From: a virus
Strand: one strand, 5' to 3'
Virus record (IMG/VR): IMGVR_UViG_3300025892_002268
Coordinates: 32,115-96,114 of that record
Length of the DNA stretch: 64,000 bases
Notes under the pieces: model-generated
The model's input: only the letters and a program-made list of their open reading frames with translations
Told to the model about the DNA's origin: nothing
Databases searched by the model: none
Position numbers and translations under genes: made by a program
Part shown: positions 39,075 to 47,589 of the stretch, one piece after another
How the letters are laid out: every line of letters starts with the position of its first letter
Position numbering within the stretch: the first letter of the stretch is position 1

Positions 39075-40726
39075 GAAAAAAACGTATATTGTTTTGCACA
39101 GAAGCCACATTTCTTAATACAGGATATGCTACGTATTCCAGAGAAATATTAAATTATTTATACGAAACAGGAAAATATGAGATAGCTGAACTATCGTCTT
39201 ACGGTAGCAAGGATGATCACAGATCTCTAGATATTAAGTGGGAATACTTTCCAGCATCTTTACCAAAAAATGCTAGCAGAGCAGAGCATGATGCATTTTC
39301 TCAAAAACATACTAATCAATTTGGTGAATACAAATTTCCTGAAGCTTGCTTAAGATTCAAACCTGATATCGTCTGCGACATTAGAGATTTCTGGATGATA
39401 GAATTTGTAGAACGTTCTACTTACAGGCCATTTTTCAAATGGTGCATTATGCCAACTGTAGATGCTGCGCCACAAGCGACGAGCTGGATGGAAACTTTTA
39501 AATCAGCTGATGCTTGTTTAAGCTATTCGGATTGGTCTGGAAAAGTACTTAATGAGCAAAGTAATAATTCTATTAATTACATTGGTTCTGCTCCACCATC
39601 TGCTCATGAAGCATATACGATTATCAAAGATAAAAATGAGTGCAGAGCAGCTATGAATATACCTACAAATGCCAAAGTTATAGGCACAGTAATGAGAAAT
39701 CAGCGTAGGAAATTATATCCAGATTTATTTGCAACATTTAGAAAAGTTTTAGATGTTGTAGAAAATCCTTACTCATATTATCTTTATTGTCATACTAGCT
39801 TTCCAGATATGGGATGGGATATTCCAGAGCTATTGCAAGAACACGGTTTAGCCTCCCATGTTTTATTCACTTATCTATGTACTAAAACTAATAAACCTTT
39901 TGCTTCTTTCTTTTGTGGGCCTAGAGCCATATCGCCATACACTCAAGACTTAGATGGCATTATGGTCAGCGTTCAGAATGGTCTTTCTTATACAGACCTA
40001 TCTACAATTATGCAATCTTTTGATTTGTATGTACAATATGCTAACTCAGAAGGGTTTGGCTTACCTCAAGTAGAAGCTGCTGCCAGCAGCATACCTGTAG
40101 CTTCTATTAATTACTCAGCTATGGAAAGTGTTATTAAAAAATTAGAGGGTATACCATTACCACCAAAAGCTTTATATAAAGAGATGGAAACAGGGTGTAT
40201 GAGAGCTGTTCCAGATAATGATTACTCAGCAAAAGAAATTGTGGAATTCTTCAAGCTTCCTGAAGAGTTAAGAAAAAAAATAGGTCACACTATGAAGCAG
40301 AATTTTCTTAAGCATTTTCAGTGGGACAAAAGTGGAGCCGTGTGGGAAAAATGTTTTGACTCTTTTGAAATTGTTCCAGAAGAAAAAACTTGGCTGTCTC
40401 CACCTAGAATACTTTCTCCTAAACCAATGCCTTCTGAGAAACAATTCGACACTATAGAGCAAGGTGTAAATTATTTATTCAGCGATGTATTGTGCAAACC
40501 AGAACTTATTGGTTCTCAAATGCATCAACGAATGATTAGAGATATAATGTATGGATTTACCACGTCAGCAACAGCTGGAATGTATCAAAACGATAGTTCT
40601 GCCATTCAAGACGGCAACTTAAAGAAAACAACATTTAATTTTGAAACAGCTTATAGAAACTGCCATATGATGAGGTTGCAAGAAAATCACTATGAACAAC
40701 AAAGGAAGGAGGCGTTTGGTCTATAA
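39071..40726 (+). CDS. GT4-like glycosyltransferase with C-terminal extension
   Basis: The ATG at 39071 lies in an ATGA junction with the SSB stop. The N-terminal GT-B half begins R-I-L-F-C-T-E-A-T-F-L-N-T-G-Y. The second half has V-I-G-T-V-M-R-N-Q-R-R-K and the donor-binding Y-A-N-S-E-G-F-G-L-P-Q-V-E-A-A-A. A C-terminal region of about 130 residues (after Q-F-D-T-I-E-Q-G) is not part of the core and may bind partners. It opens the glycan island and is coupled to the next transferase. Confidence 0.83.
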   Translation: MRKKRILFCTEATFLNTGYATYSREILNYLYETGKYEIAELSSYGSKDDHRSLDIKWEYFPASLPKNASRAEHDAFSQKHTNQFGEYKFPEACLRFKPDIVCDIRDFWMIEFVERSTYRPFFKWCIMPTVDAAPQATSWMETFKSADACLSYSDWSGKVLNEQSNNSINYIGSAPPSAHEAYTIIKDKNECRAAMNIPTNAKVIGTVMRNQRRKLYPDLFATFRKVLDVVENPYSYYLYCHTSFPDMGWDIPELLQEHGLASHVLFTYLCTKTNKPFASFFCGPRAISPYTQDLDGIMVSVQNGLSYTDLSTIMQSFDLYVQYANSEGFGLPQVEAAASSIPVASINYSAMESVIKKLEGIPLPPKALYKEMETGCMRAVPDNDYSAKEIVEFFKLPEELRKKIGHTMKQNFLKHFQWDKSGAVWEKCFDSFEIVPEEKTWLSPPRILSPKPMPSEKQFDTIEQGVNYLFSDVLCKPELIGSQMHQRMIRDIMYGFTTSATAGMYQNDSSAIQDGNLKKTTFNFETAYRNCHMMRLQENHYEQQRKEAFGL

Positions 40727-41841
40727 TGAAAGTACTTTACACAGCGCATTATAAAGAAGATAGTGGGTGGTCAAACGCAGCGGTAAATAACATCTTAGCA
40801 CTAGACGTTGCTGGGGTAGATGTAGTATGCAGAAATGTACAGCTAACAAATAAGAAATCCCAAATACCAAAGAAGATCACAGAGCTAGAACAAAAAGATT
40901 TAAAAGGAGTAACACATTGCATACAAAACGTATTGCCTCACCATTTCTGCGGAACCACAAACGTTAAAAAGAATGTAGCATATTATTATGGAGAATCTAT
41001 ATTTAATCAAAAGAATTTATGGCATTTAAATTTAGATTTAGCAGATGAGGTATGGGTAACAAACAACGAGCTAAAAGATCATACTCAAAAATTGTTGAAC
41101 ACAAAAGTTAAAAACGTACCACAGGCGGTTCAAACTGAAAAGTACAAGAAGAAATACAAAGAAGTTGACTTTGGCACAAGCGATGTTGACTTTAAATTTT
41201 ATTTTATTGGGGATATAAATGATAGAAAAAATCTCAAATCTATAATCAAGTGTTATTATAGAACTTTTAATGCTGGCAGCAATACCATGTTGTTTATCAA
41301 AGTTAAAAAATTCTCTATGTCTTCTCAAGCTTTGGATGCTCACTGTCGCCAGATATGTTCAGATATACAGAAAGAAATGAGAATTTATAGTAATGGGATG
41401 CAATACGCTTCTGTAAAGTTTATAACAGCAAACACTGATGAAGATTTTATATATTCATTACATCAGTACTGTGATTGCTTTATAGGAGCAAGTCATGGAG
41501 AAGCTTGGTCTTTGCCAGCTTTTGACGCAATGTGTTTTGGAAGCACTCCTATATGTAGCGATGAGGGTGGACCAAAAGAGTTTATAGATAAAAACAATAA
41601 GAACACAGGAACGCTTATCGAAGGACAATATGGAATATGTAATGAGCAAAATGGAGCATTTCCACATATATTTACAGGATCAGAGTTGTGGTTTGATCCT
41701 AGCGAAGAGCATTTATGTAATGCTATGAAATATTACTATGACAACAAAAGCATTAAAGATATTAACAATTGTCATAATTTTGGCAATAGCTTTAGCTTGA
41801 AAGAAGTAGGAAAGAAAATGAAGGAATTACTATATGAGTAA
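40726..41841 (+). CDS. GT4-like glycosyltransferase
   Basis: Start and stop are coupled to both neighbours (overlaps of 1 and 8 bases). The N-terminus M-K-V-L-Y-T-A-H-Y-K-E-D-S-G-W-S-N-A resembles the acceptor half of GT-B enzymes. The second half has F-I-G-D-I-N-D-R-K-N-L and the donor signature S-H-G-E-A-W-S-L-P-A-F-D-A-M-C-F-G-S-T-P. The 371 residues cover both halves. It likely adds a sugar next to that of the upstream enzyme. Confidence 0.8.
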   Translation: MKVLYTAHYKEDSGWSNAAVNNILALDVAGVDVVCRNVQLTNKKSQIPKKITELEQKDLKGVTHCIQNVLPHHFCGTTNVKKNVAYYYGESIFNQKNLWHLNLDLADEVWVTNNELKDHTQKLLNTKVKNVPQAVQTEKYKKKYKEVDFGTSDVDFKFYFIGDINDRKNLKSIIKCYYRTFNAGSNTMLFIKVKKFSMSSQALDAHCRQICSDIQKEMRIYSNGMQYASVKFITANTDEDFIYSLHQYCDCFIGASHGEAWSLPAFDAMCFGSTPICSDEGGPKEFIDKNNKNTGTLIEGQYGICNEQNGAFPHIFTGSELWFDPSEEHLCNAMKYYYDNKSIKDINNCHNFGNSFSLKEVGKKMKELLYE

Positions 41842-42337
41842 AATTTTTCAAGAATTAGCATCGGATGATAGACTTAATGTTCTTGTGTCCAACATAAGTG
41901 AACCACTTATTAAAGCTATGAGTGGTGTAGACATGACATTTTTTGTTGCGAATAAAAACCAAGAGAGTAATAAAGAAGTCTATAAGGATACAGGTAATAT
42001 ATTATTATTTCCAAATGGTGATATATTTCCACATATATTATACAATATGGTAGTTGGATTTGCAGATGACCCAAGTATGATTGAGATACTAGAAAATGTA
42101 GCGAATGTATTAAATATACCTTTTGTTTTATTTATTGATAAGACAGCAAGCTCATATGGCTCAGTAAGGCTAGTTAATCTAGTCAAAAGGTGTGGTAGCG
42201 ATTTAAACGTCTTCACATCTAATGTTATACGTCATAGCTGGAATATCAAAGATAAAGAATATATTGTAGCAAATTATTATGATTCTGACCAACTTGCAAA
42301 AACACTGACAACAGTAGAACAGGAATGTAAAAAATGA
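41834..42337 (+). CDS. Hypothetical glycan-island protein, 167 residues
   Basis: The sequence alternates strands and helices (N-V-L-V-S-N-I-S-E-P-L, N-I-P-F-V-L-F-I-D-K) like half of a Rossmann-type GT-B domain, but lacks a donor signature. It overlaps both neighbouring glycan genes. It might be a degenerate transferase domain or a partner subunit. Confidence 0.5.
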   Translation: MSKIFQELASDDRLNVLVSNISEPLIKAMSGVDMTFFVANKNQESNKEVYKDTGNILLFPNGDIFPHILYNMVVGFADDPSMIEILENVANVLNIPFVLFIDKTASSYGSVRLVNLVKRCGSDLNVFTSNVIRHSWNIKDKEYIVANYYDSDQLAKTLTTVEQECKK

Positions 42338-42753
42338 AATTAAACATTACAGATAATGAAAAAAAATTTATTAGCGGTTGTGTAAATTTAGATATCAACA
42401 ATTATGATGACAAATTTTTTGATGAAGTACCTCAATCATCTTGCGAACTATTGATTATTTCTGAGTGTTTAGGAAATCTCTCTTACGGAGAAAGCGTATC
42501 AACAATCGAAGAATCTATGAAAAGGGTAGCCAAAGGTGGTAGAATATCTTTGTCGCTCCTAGACTTTGAATCTGTTGCTATTTCTCTGCTAAATGGTAGT
42601 ATGAATTCAGAATCAATAAGCAGCATTGTTAAGTCTCATAAGTCTGTTTTAAGTGTATACGAACTAAAACAAACTCTGGTTAATAATAGAATCAATATCA
42701 CTGAATTTGAAAGAAAAAACAATTTGTTACTCATTAACGGAATGAAAGTATGA
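42334..42753 (+). CDS. Truncated methyltransferase-like protein
   Basis: The 139 residues resemble the second part of a class I SAM methyltransferase. There is a D-I-N-N-Y-D-D-K-F-F-D-E strand, then L-L-I-I-S-E-C-L-G-N-L-S-Y with I-E-E-S-M-K-R-V-A-K-G-G-R-I-S-L as the post-motif glycine turn. The usual N-terminal SAM-binding glycine loop is missing, so it may be inactive or act as a partner. The gene is coupled (4-base overlaps) to both neighbours. Confidence 0.5.
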   Translation: MKLNITDNEKKFISGCVNLDINNYDDKFFDEVPQSSCELLIISECLGNLSYGESVSTIEESMKRVAKGGRISLSLLDFESVAISLLNGSMNSESISSIVKSHKSVLSVYELKQTLVNNRINITEFERKNNLLLINGMKV

Positions 42754-43511
42754 GCAAAAGAAAAGTTGGTAGGAAAACAACAAAACCTACTAAGACTAGA
42801 AAACCCTCTAAAAAATATGATGAATTTATAACATTTGTATTACTTCATGGACAGAGTATACAAAGGTTTAAGAAAAGTGAACCTGCATGTTTTGCCAAAA
42901 TAGGACGACAATACTTGATAGACAAACAGATTTTAGCTATAGACAGAAAGTTTAACAACTACGAAATTATTGTATCTTTAGGTAACTGCTCCGACATCCT
43001 TCATGAACATATTATTAAAAATCATAGTAATAAACAAATAAGAATTATAGAGAATAAAAATTATGAAACAACGAACTCGTGTGAAACAGCAAGATTATGT
43101 TTGAATAACACGACAAATGATAAACTGTGCATCATGGATGGGAATTTGTTTTTTGAGAGCAAGATATTTGATGGTTGTGATTTTTCCAATTCCTTTGCCA
43201 TGCTTAATGACAAAGAAGAAGAAAGCCTTGAAATAAGAGCGAACACAAACAATAAAGAGATCAAGTTCTTCTGCTACGGAGCTAACAAGCCGTGGTGCGA
43301 AATTGTTTTCATGAATGGTAAGAATATTATATATGATCTTCATAACATTTTGAAGTCTAAAAATTTTAGAAAAAAGTTTTTATTTGAAGCTATGAATGAG
43401 ATAGTTAGAATTCACAATGTGTCTGGTAAAATTAATAAGAAACACATAGCCAAAATCAAAAACATAAGAACATACAATAAGATCAGGAGTCAATATGAAA
43501 TTCGTAATTGA
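42750..43511 (+). CDS. Nucleotidyltransferase-like protein
   Basis: After a very basic 20-residue start there is a GT-A-like order: I-I-V-S-L-G-N-C-S-D-I, then I-R-I-I-E-N-K-N-Y-E-T-T-N-S and D-K-L-C-I-M-D-G-N-L-F-F-E. The N-x-x-S-x-x-x-A and the M-D-G-N/D-x-x-F blocks are those of sugar-phosphate and choline-phosphate nucleotidyltransferases. The first G-x-G-x-R/K activator loop is not visible, so activity is uncertain. Within the glycan island it may make or recognise an activated donor. Confidence 0.55.
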   Translation: MSKRKVGRKTTKPTKTRKPSKKYDEFITFVLLHGQSIQRFKKSEPACFAKIGRQYLIDKQILAIDRKFNNYEIIVSLGNCSDILHEHIIKNHSNKQIRIIENKNYETTNSCETARLCLNNTTNDKLCIMDGNLFFESKIFDGCDFSNSFAMLNDKEEESLEIRANTNNKEIKFFCYGANKPWCEIVFMNGKNIIYDLHNILKSKNFRKKFLFEAMNEIVRIHNVSGKINKKHIAKIKNIRTYNKIRSQYEIRN

Positions 43512-44358
43512 TAACTATAGTGATAACAATAACACACAAGCTTTATATTTACATCAACACATTGAAGAGAATAAGGATCACGAAGTGTACATGAATACTT
43601 TTGATTATCCTGTATATGAAGTCATGAGCCAATTTAATCCTAATGTTTACATAACCTCTTGCAATACAATTTCTAAAGATTTATTTTTATTTATGAAAGA
43701 GCATCAAAGAAGTACGGGTGTAAAATTAATAATCAATACAGACGACTGCAAGGTGGCTCATATTCAACAAGTTTATTCTAAACTTAAGGAAAATAAAATT
43801 GAATTTAAGTTATTTGGAAATATGAATAACAAGCACATACCATCAAGCATAATGAGTAAGTCGTTCAGAATTTTAAATTGTACGGATGTGAATATAACTA
43901 AGAATCAAGATCCTAGATTAGATTGGCACACAAAGATAGATAGCTTAATATTTATTGATAGCAAAGATCAGCTAGAAAAAATAAACATCAAAGATAAAAC
44001 ATATCATATCGCTTGTCCTTCGTCTAATATTACAAATGATATTAGTTTTGATATAGTAGGGATGTGTAAGAATATAATTCACAATTATGATAAGGTTATA
44101 TTTTGTAATTTAGATAGTGGTTTTAGCCAACAGTTTTTTGAGTCTTTATACAGAGCTAATAAGACTTATTTTTATTCTGAAGATCCTGAAAAAATCAACG
44201 AAAGTTTAGGGAAAATATTAAAATGTGATGCAAACTTAAACGTGAATGATAACAGAAGGCAAGAAGACTTCACTAATATAAAACAAATAGTAGCAGCTAA
44301 ACATACCTCTGCTAACAGGACGGTCTCATTACTATCTCAATTACCTCAAAAAATATAA
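43495..44358 (+). CDS. Glycosyltransferase-like protein of uncertain activity
   Basis: CAGGAGTCAAT precedes the ATG. The 287 residues alternate strands and helices in GT-B style: K-F-V-I-D-N-Y-S-D-N, N-V-Y-I-T-S-C-N-T-I, V-K-L-I-I-N-T-D-D and Y-F-Y-S-E-D-P-E-K-I-N-E. The last resembles the donor-sugar region where C-terminal transferase loops end. A classical E-x-x-x-x-x-x-E motif is missing. It lies between a nucleotidyltransferase-like and an RgpF-like gene, so a glycan role is probable. Confidence 0.5.
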   Translation: MKFVIDNYSDNNNTQALYLHQHIEENKDHEVYMNTFDYPVYEVMSQFNPNVYITSCNTISKDLFLFMKEHQRSTGVKLIINTDDCKVAHIQQVYSKLKENKIEFKLFGNMNNKHIPSSIMSKSFRILNCTDVNITKNQDPRLDWHTKIDSLIFIDSKDQLEKINIKDKTYHIACPSSNITNDISFDIVGMCKNIIHNYDKVIFCNLDSGFSQQFFESLYRANKTYFYSEDPEKINESLGKILKCDANLNVNDNRRQEDFTNIKQIVAAKHTSANRTVSLLSQLPQKI

Positions 44359-44359
44359 T

Positions 44360-45136
44360 ATGTCAAAAACAGATACTGAAATTTTAGACGAAGATAAAAT
44401 ACAAGTGCATTTACATTTGTGGTATGAGGAAGAATCTATATACTTGATAGATAAAATACACAAGGTGTGGAAAAATCGAAGAGTGAATATATCATTTAAC
44501 ACAGACGGCAAAGCAAACGATAAATTATTAGAGTATTGCAGAAGCAAGTTTTCAGATGTCAGAACAGTATATGTGGAGAACAAAGGTAGCGATCAAGTTG
44601 GATTTTTTAAATCAATCCAAAAAAACCTTGAAGATGATAAAGAGTTTATCTTCTATGCTCATGATAAGAGTACAAATAAACGAGAATGGATAGATCAAAA
44701 CATAGATCCTATAATAGATAACTGTGGAGTAGTCAATAGCTATTTAAAAGAGGATGTTGGCGTGATATCTTCAGCTAATCCCAAGAGACTTGAACCGCTC
44801 CTTAGCGAAGAGAAGCTTATAGCAATTGACAAAGAAACAGCAATGTCTGAAAAAAAAGGCGTAGTATTAGCAAGGCAAACATTAATATGGCTTAGAGAGT
44901 TGCAGTATATACTGTACGAAGTGCATGGGTATATTGATAAGAAAAGACTTAACTTCAAATTTACTGCTGGCAACATGTTTATAATTAATAAAGAAGTGCT
45001 GGAAATGGCTCAGTCTGTTGTGCATCCTAGTTTTTTTCCATCAGGGTATAGAGAAGACGGTGATATGCCACACGCTTTGGAGAGATTTTATTACTACGTT
45101 TCTTTGTGCATGAAAAAACAAAACATATTTATTTAG
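44360..45136 (+). CDS. RgpF-like rhamnan/polysaccharide synthesis protein
   Basis: The pattern V-H-L-H-L-W-Y, then T-V-Y-V-E-N-K-G-S-D-Q, F-I-F-Y-A-H-D-K-S-T-N and F-T-A-G-N-M-F-I-I-N-K-E matches the RgpF family (conserved H-x-H start, N-x-G-x-D, H-x-K, and A-G-x-M-F). Such proteins act in making rhamnose-rich cell wall or O-antigen polysaccharides. The 258 residues cover one domain. It follows the preceding gene by one base. In a phage it may modify host or virion surface glycans. Confidence 0.72.
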   Translation: MSKTDTEILDEDKIQVHLHLWYEEESIYLIDKIHKVWKNRRVNISFNTDGKANDKLLEYCRSKFSDVRTVYVENKGSDQVGFFKSIQKNLEDDKEFIFYAHDKSTNKREWIDQNIDPIIDNCGVVNSYLKEDVGVISSANPKRLEPLLSEEKLIAIDKETAMSEKKGVVLARQTLIWLRELQYILYEVHGYIDKKRLNFKFTAGNMFIINKEVLEMAQSVVHPSFFPSGYREDGDMPHALERFYYYVSLCMKKQNIFI

Positions 45137-45141
45137 GAGAT

Positions 45142-45567
45142 ATGATGAAGAAAAATATAGGAATTTGCGATATTCCAAATAAAGATATTTACGCTGCAAT
45201 ACATGCAATTATAAACGAAACTAGAGAGAGAAATGCTCACGATGTATGCATATTCACAAAAGGTTACACTAAATTTACTAATGCATGTGCTAGCTTTGCA
45301 TACCCAGAAATGTCTTTGTTTTCTGGACTGTTACTGTCTTTTGTCGTCGAAGACATGCAGACCATTCTTAATAAGAAACAAGACATTAAACTTGCTTTTG
45401 TATACTTAGGTCAGCATTTTAATATTCCATTGTTAATGGCCCTATTGAAGAATAAAGATATAGTTATATTAACTGGTAACGAAACGCACTGTGAAGAAAT
45501 TCAAAGACTATCAGGAGTACAATCAGAAAATATACAAAAATTTATAGAAACTTTTTTGGAAGATTAA
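45142..45567 (+). CDS. Hypothetical glycan-island protein, 141 residues
   Basis: The ATG at 45142 follows TTAGGAGAT, with a second ATG directly after. The product is alpha/beta with I-G-I-C-D-I-P-N-K-D, V-C-I-F-T-K-G-Y and I-V-I-L-T-G-N-E-T-H, a Rossmann-like alternation. It resembles the protein at 41834-42337 in style and size, but the relation is not certain. It is the last gene of the glycan island. Confidence 0.5.
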   Translation: MMKKNIGICDIPNKDIYAAIHAIINETRERNAHDVCIFTKGYTKFTNACASFAYPEMSLFSGLLLSFVVEDMQTILNKKQDIKLAFVYLGQHFNIPLLMALLKNKDIVILTGNETHCEEIQRLSGVQSENIQKFIETFLED

Positions 45568-45569
45568 TT

Positions 45570-46352
45570 ATGAAGAACACTAAAACATCAACCAGTAGTA
45601 TTGTAGATATGTACGTAAACAAAAAAATGAGTACATATGAAATAGCCAAAGAGCTGAATACTTATCCTAATAAAATACGTAGAGTATTAATTAAGCAAAA
45701 TATTGTACTTAACGACAAAAGTACAGCTCAAAAAAATGCTATAAAAAAAGGTGTATCGACAATACCAACCAAGGGAAGAAAGAGAAGCAAGGAAGAAAAG
45801 CTAAAAATTAGTAACTCTCTAAAAAAATATTGGGATAATATTTCACAGGAAGAATATGACAAGAGAGTTGACTTTGCTCGCAGAAAATGGAGTGAAATGT
45901 CTGAAGAGGAAAAGGATGTAATGAAAACAAAAGCAATACAAGCCATAAGAAAAGCTGGGAAGGAAGGTTCTAAGCTGGAAAAATTTTTGGCTGGAGAAAT
46001 ATCCAGAGAAGGATTTAGAGTGCATATACATAAAAAGAATCTTATACCAAATGCAAACTTAGAAATAGATATGTATTTTCCTGAGATTAAATGTATAATT
46101 GAAGTTGATGGACCATCCCATTTCTTACCAATATGGGGAGATGAAAAGCTAAAAAAACAAATAAAAGCAGATTCTAACAAAACGGGGTTGATTTTAAGTA
46201 AGGGTTTTGCTATAATAAGAGTGAGGCATACTACAGATACCTTGTCGTTGGGAACTAAGGAAGCATTGAAAAATAAGCTTATTGATCAGCTGAAAGCTAT
46301 CAGTCAAAAATTCCCAAGTCAGTCTAAACGTTATATAGAAATTGAAGCATAA
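45570..46352 (+). CDS. Putative homing-type endonuclease with HTH and Vsr/DUF559-like domain
   Basis: The N-terminus has a resolvase-type helix-turn-helix (K-M-S-T-Y-E-I-A-K-E-L-N and N-K-I-R-R-V-L-I-K). The middle is helical with repeated basic NUMOD-like motifs (R-S-K-E-E-K-L-K-I-S and Y-W-D-N-I-S). The C-terminus reads L-E-I-D-M-Y-F-P-E-I-K-C-I-I-E-V-D-G-P-S-H-F, the DUF559/Vsr core, and ends with A-I-I-R-V-R-H. This modular layout is typical of free-standing phage homing endonucleases. It separates the glycan island from the next operon. Confidence 0.72.
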   Translation: MKNTKTSTSSIVDMYVNKKMSTYEIAKELNTYPNKIRRVLIKQNIVLNDKSTAQKNAIKKGVSTIPTKGRKRSKEEKLKISNSLKKYWDNISQEEYDKRVDFARRKWSEMSEEEKDVMKTKAIQAIRKAGKEGSKLEKFLAGEISREGFRVHIHKKNLIPNANLEIDMYFPEIKCIIEVDGPSHFLPIWGDEKLKKQIKADSNKTGLILSKGFAIIRVRHTTDTLSLGTKEALKNKLIDQLKAISQKFPSQSKRYIEIEA

Positions 46353-46362
46353 AGGAGAAAGA

Positions 46363-47133
46363 ATGTTATCTGAAGATATGGAAAATAACCTATTTGAAGG
46401 AGTTGAAGAATTGCAAACACCATCTAACACAGAAACTTCTGTTAAAAATGTCGTTCTTGAAGATGCACCATCTATGCTATCTCCAGAGTGGCACGATTAC
46501 GCTATGACCTTGTTTCAAGAAGACGAGCTTATGAATGGTCATCCTTTAGTAACTGGTCTCAGGAGAGTATCTGAGATCGTTTTGGGACCAATGGCCTTTA
46601 GTGGACCAACTTGGGTCAAGCCAACTGAAAGAGATGATCATCATGGTAGAGCAACTGTAATCTTTACAATAGAATTTGCTAGTGGGTTAAGATGTTCCGA
46701 AGTAGCAGACTCTTGGGAAGGTAATACTGACGACATGTTCTGTGCGTTCGCTGTAGCTATCGCCAGCACTAGAGCTGAAGCGAGGGCGTTACGAAAAGTT
46801 TTAAAGATTAAAGGCGTTGCAGCAGAAGAGCTTACCAAGAAAGATACAGCCAAGATTGTTCGTGATATTTCCAAGCAAAACAATAGTAGTACTGGAGAGT
46901 ATGAAGACACAGGTAGAATGAGTGATGCACAATCTAACTTTATCGACATAAAATGCAAGCAATTAAATGTAAATGGTGGTAAACTGCTAAATGACGTTTT
47001 CAATGTCAGTAGTAGCAAGAAAATTTCTAAAAAGGTCGCTAGCGATATCATTGATCGTCTCAATGAATATCAAAGAGACAAGGGTTCGATACCAAGTGAA
47101 ATCGCTGGGTACAACGAAGAGTGGAGATCATAA
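46363..47133 (+). CDS. Possible Rad52-like single-strand annealing protein
   Basis: The ATG follows AAAGGAGAAAGA; an upstream TTG in frame is less likely. The first 50 residues are acidic. The core has T-R-A-E-A-R-A-L-R-K-V-L-K-I-K-G-V-A-A-E-E-L and I-E-F-A-S-G-L-R-C-S-E-V-A-D, which resemble the final helices and beta sheet of Rad52/Sak-type annealing proteins. The C-terminal part is helical, possibly a partner tail. It is coupled (TAATG) to a zinc-ribbon gene. The Rad52 assignment is a hypothesis. Confidence 0.4.
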   Translation: MLSEDMENNLFEGVEELQTPSNTETSVKNVVLEDAPSMLSPEWHDYAMTLFQEDELMNGHPLVTGLRRVSEIVLGPMAFSGPTWVKPTERDDHHGRATVIFTIEFASGLRCSEVADSWEGNTDDMFCAFAVAIASTRAEARALRKVLKIKGVAAEELTKKDTAKIVRDISKQNNSSTGEYEDTGRMSDAQSNFIDIKCKQLNVNGGKLLNDVFNVSSSKKISKKVASDIIDRLNEYQRDKGSIPSEIAGYNEEWRS

Positions 47134-47465
47134 TGAAGTTAAATTATACAACAGCAAATGGTAGGATTACAGCAGAGTTTGATGCAGATACGCAGCGAGA
47201 ACTCTTTACTCAAATATCTAGATTTCAAGAGGTCTTTGAGGAAGCTAAGTGTGGAAAGTGTGGATCTGAAAATGTCAAGTTCGTAGTTAGGACAGTAGAT
47301 GAAAATGAATATTTTGAACTACGATGTGTTGACTGTGGTGCTAAACTTGCATTTGGTTCCATGAAGAAGGGTGGAGGACTATTTCCAAAGCGTAAAGATG
47401 GAGACACATGGCTTCCTGATAACGGATGGACCAAGTGGAATCCAAAAACTAAAACAGCTGAGTAA
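47133..47465 (+). CDS. Zinc-ribbon protein, 110 residues
   Basis: The ATG overlaps the previous stop (TAATG), with GTGGAG upstream. C-G-K-C-G-S-E-N and C-V-D-C-G-A-K form a four-Cys ribbon at about residues 40-73. A basic, Trp-rich tail ends W-T-K-W-N-P-K-T. It probably binds single-stranded DNA or a protein partner, fitting the annealing-like protein upstream. It is the last plus-strand gene. Confidence 0.65.
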   Translation: MKLNYTTANGRITAEFDADTQRELFTQISRFQEVFEEAKCGKCGSENVKFVVRTVDENEYFELRCVDCGAKLAFGSMKKGGGLFPKRKDGDTWLPDNGWTKWNPKTKTAE

Positions 47466-47484
47466 TATTGGCTTGGTGGGGCGA

Positions 47485-47517
47485 GGGGGAGAGGTGTAAA
47501 AACCTTTCCCCCTTTTT
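47485..47517 (+). terminator. Rho-independent terminator at the strand switch
   Basis: An 11-bp stem (GGGGGAGAGGT with ACCTTTCCCCC, one G-U pair) encloses a GTAAAA loop and is followed by five T. It ends the rightward operon and stands between convergent gene sets. No clear terminator for the leftward operon is seen in 47518-47589. Confidence 0.85.
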
Positions 47518-47589
47518 AATTTTCAATTACTTTTACCCTAAATGGTAGTGCTGGGAACTACCTTTACATAGGCAAGTCGTTGAGAGTTT

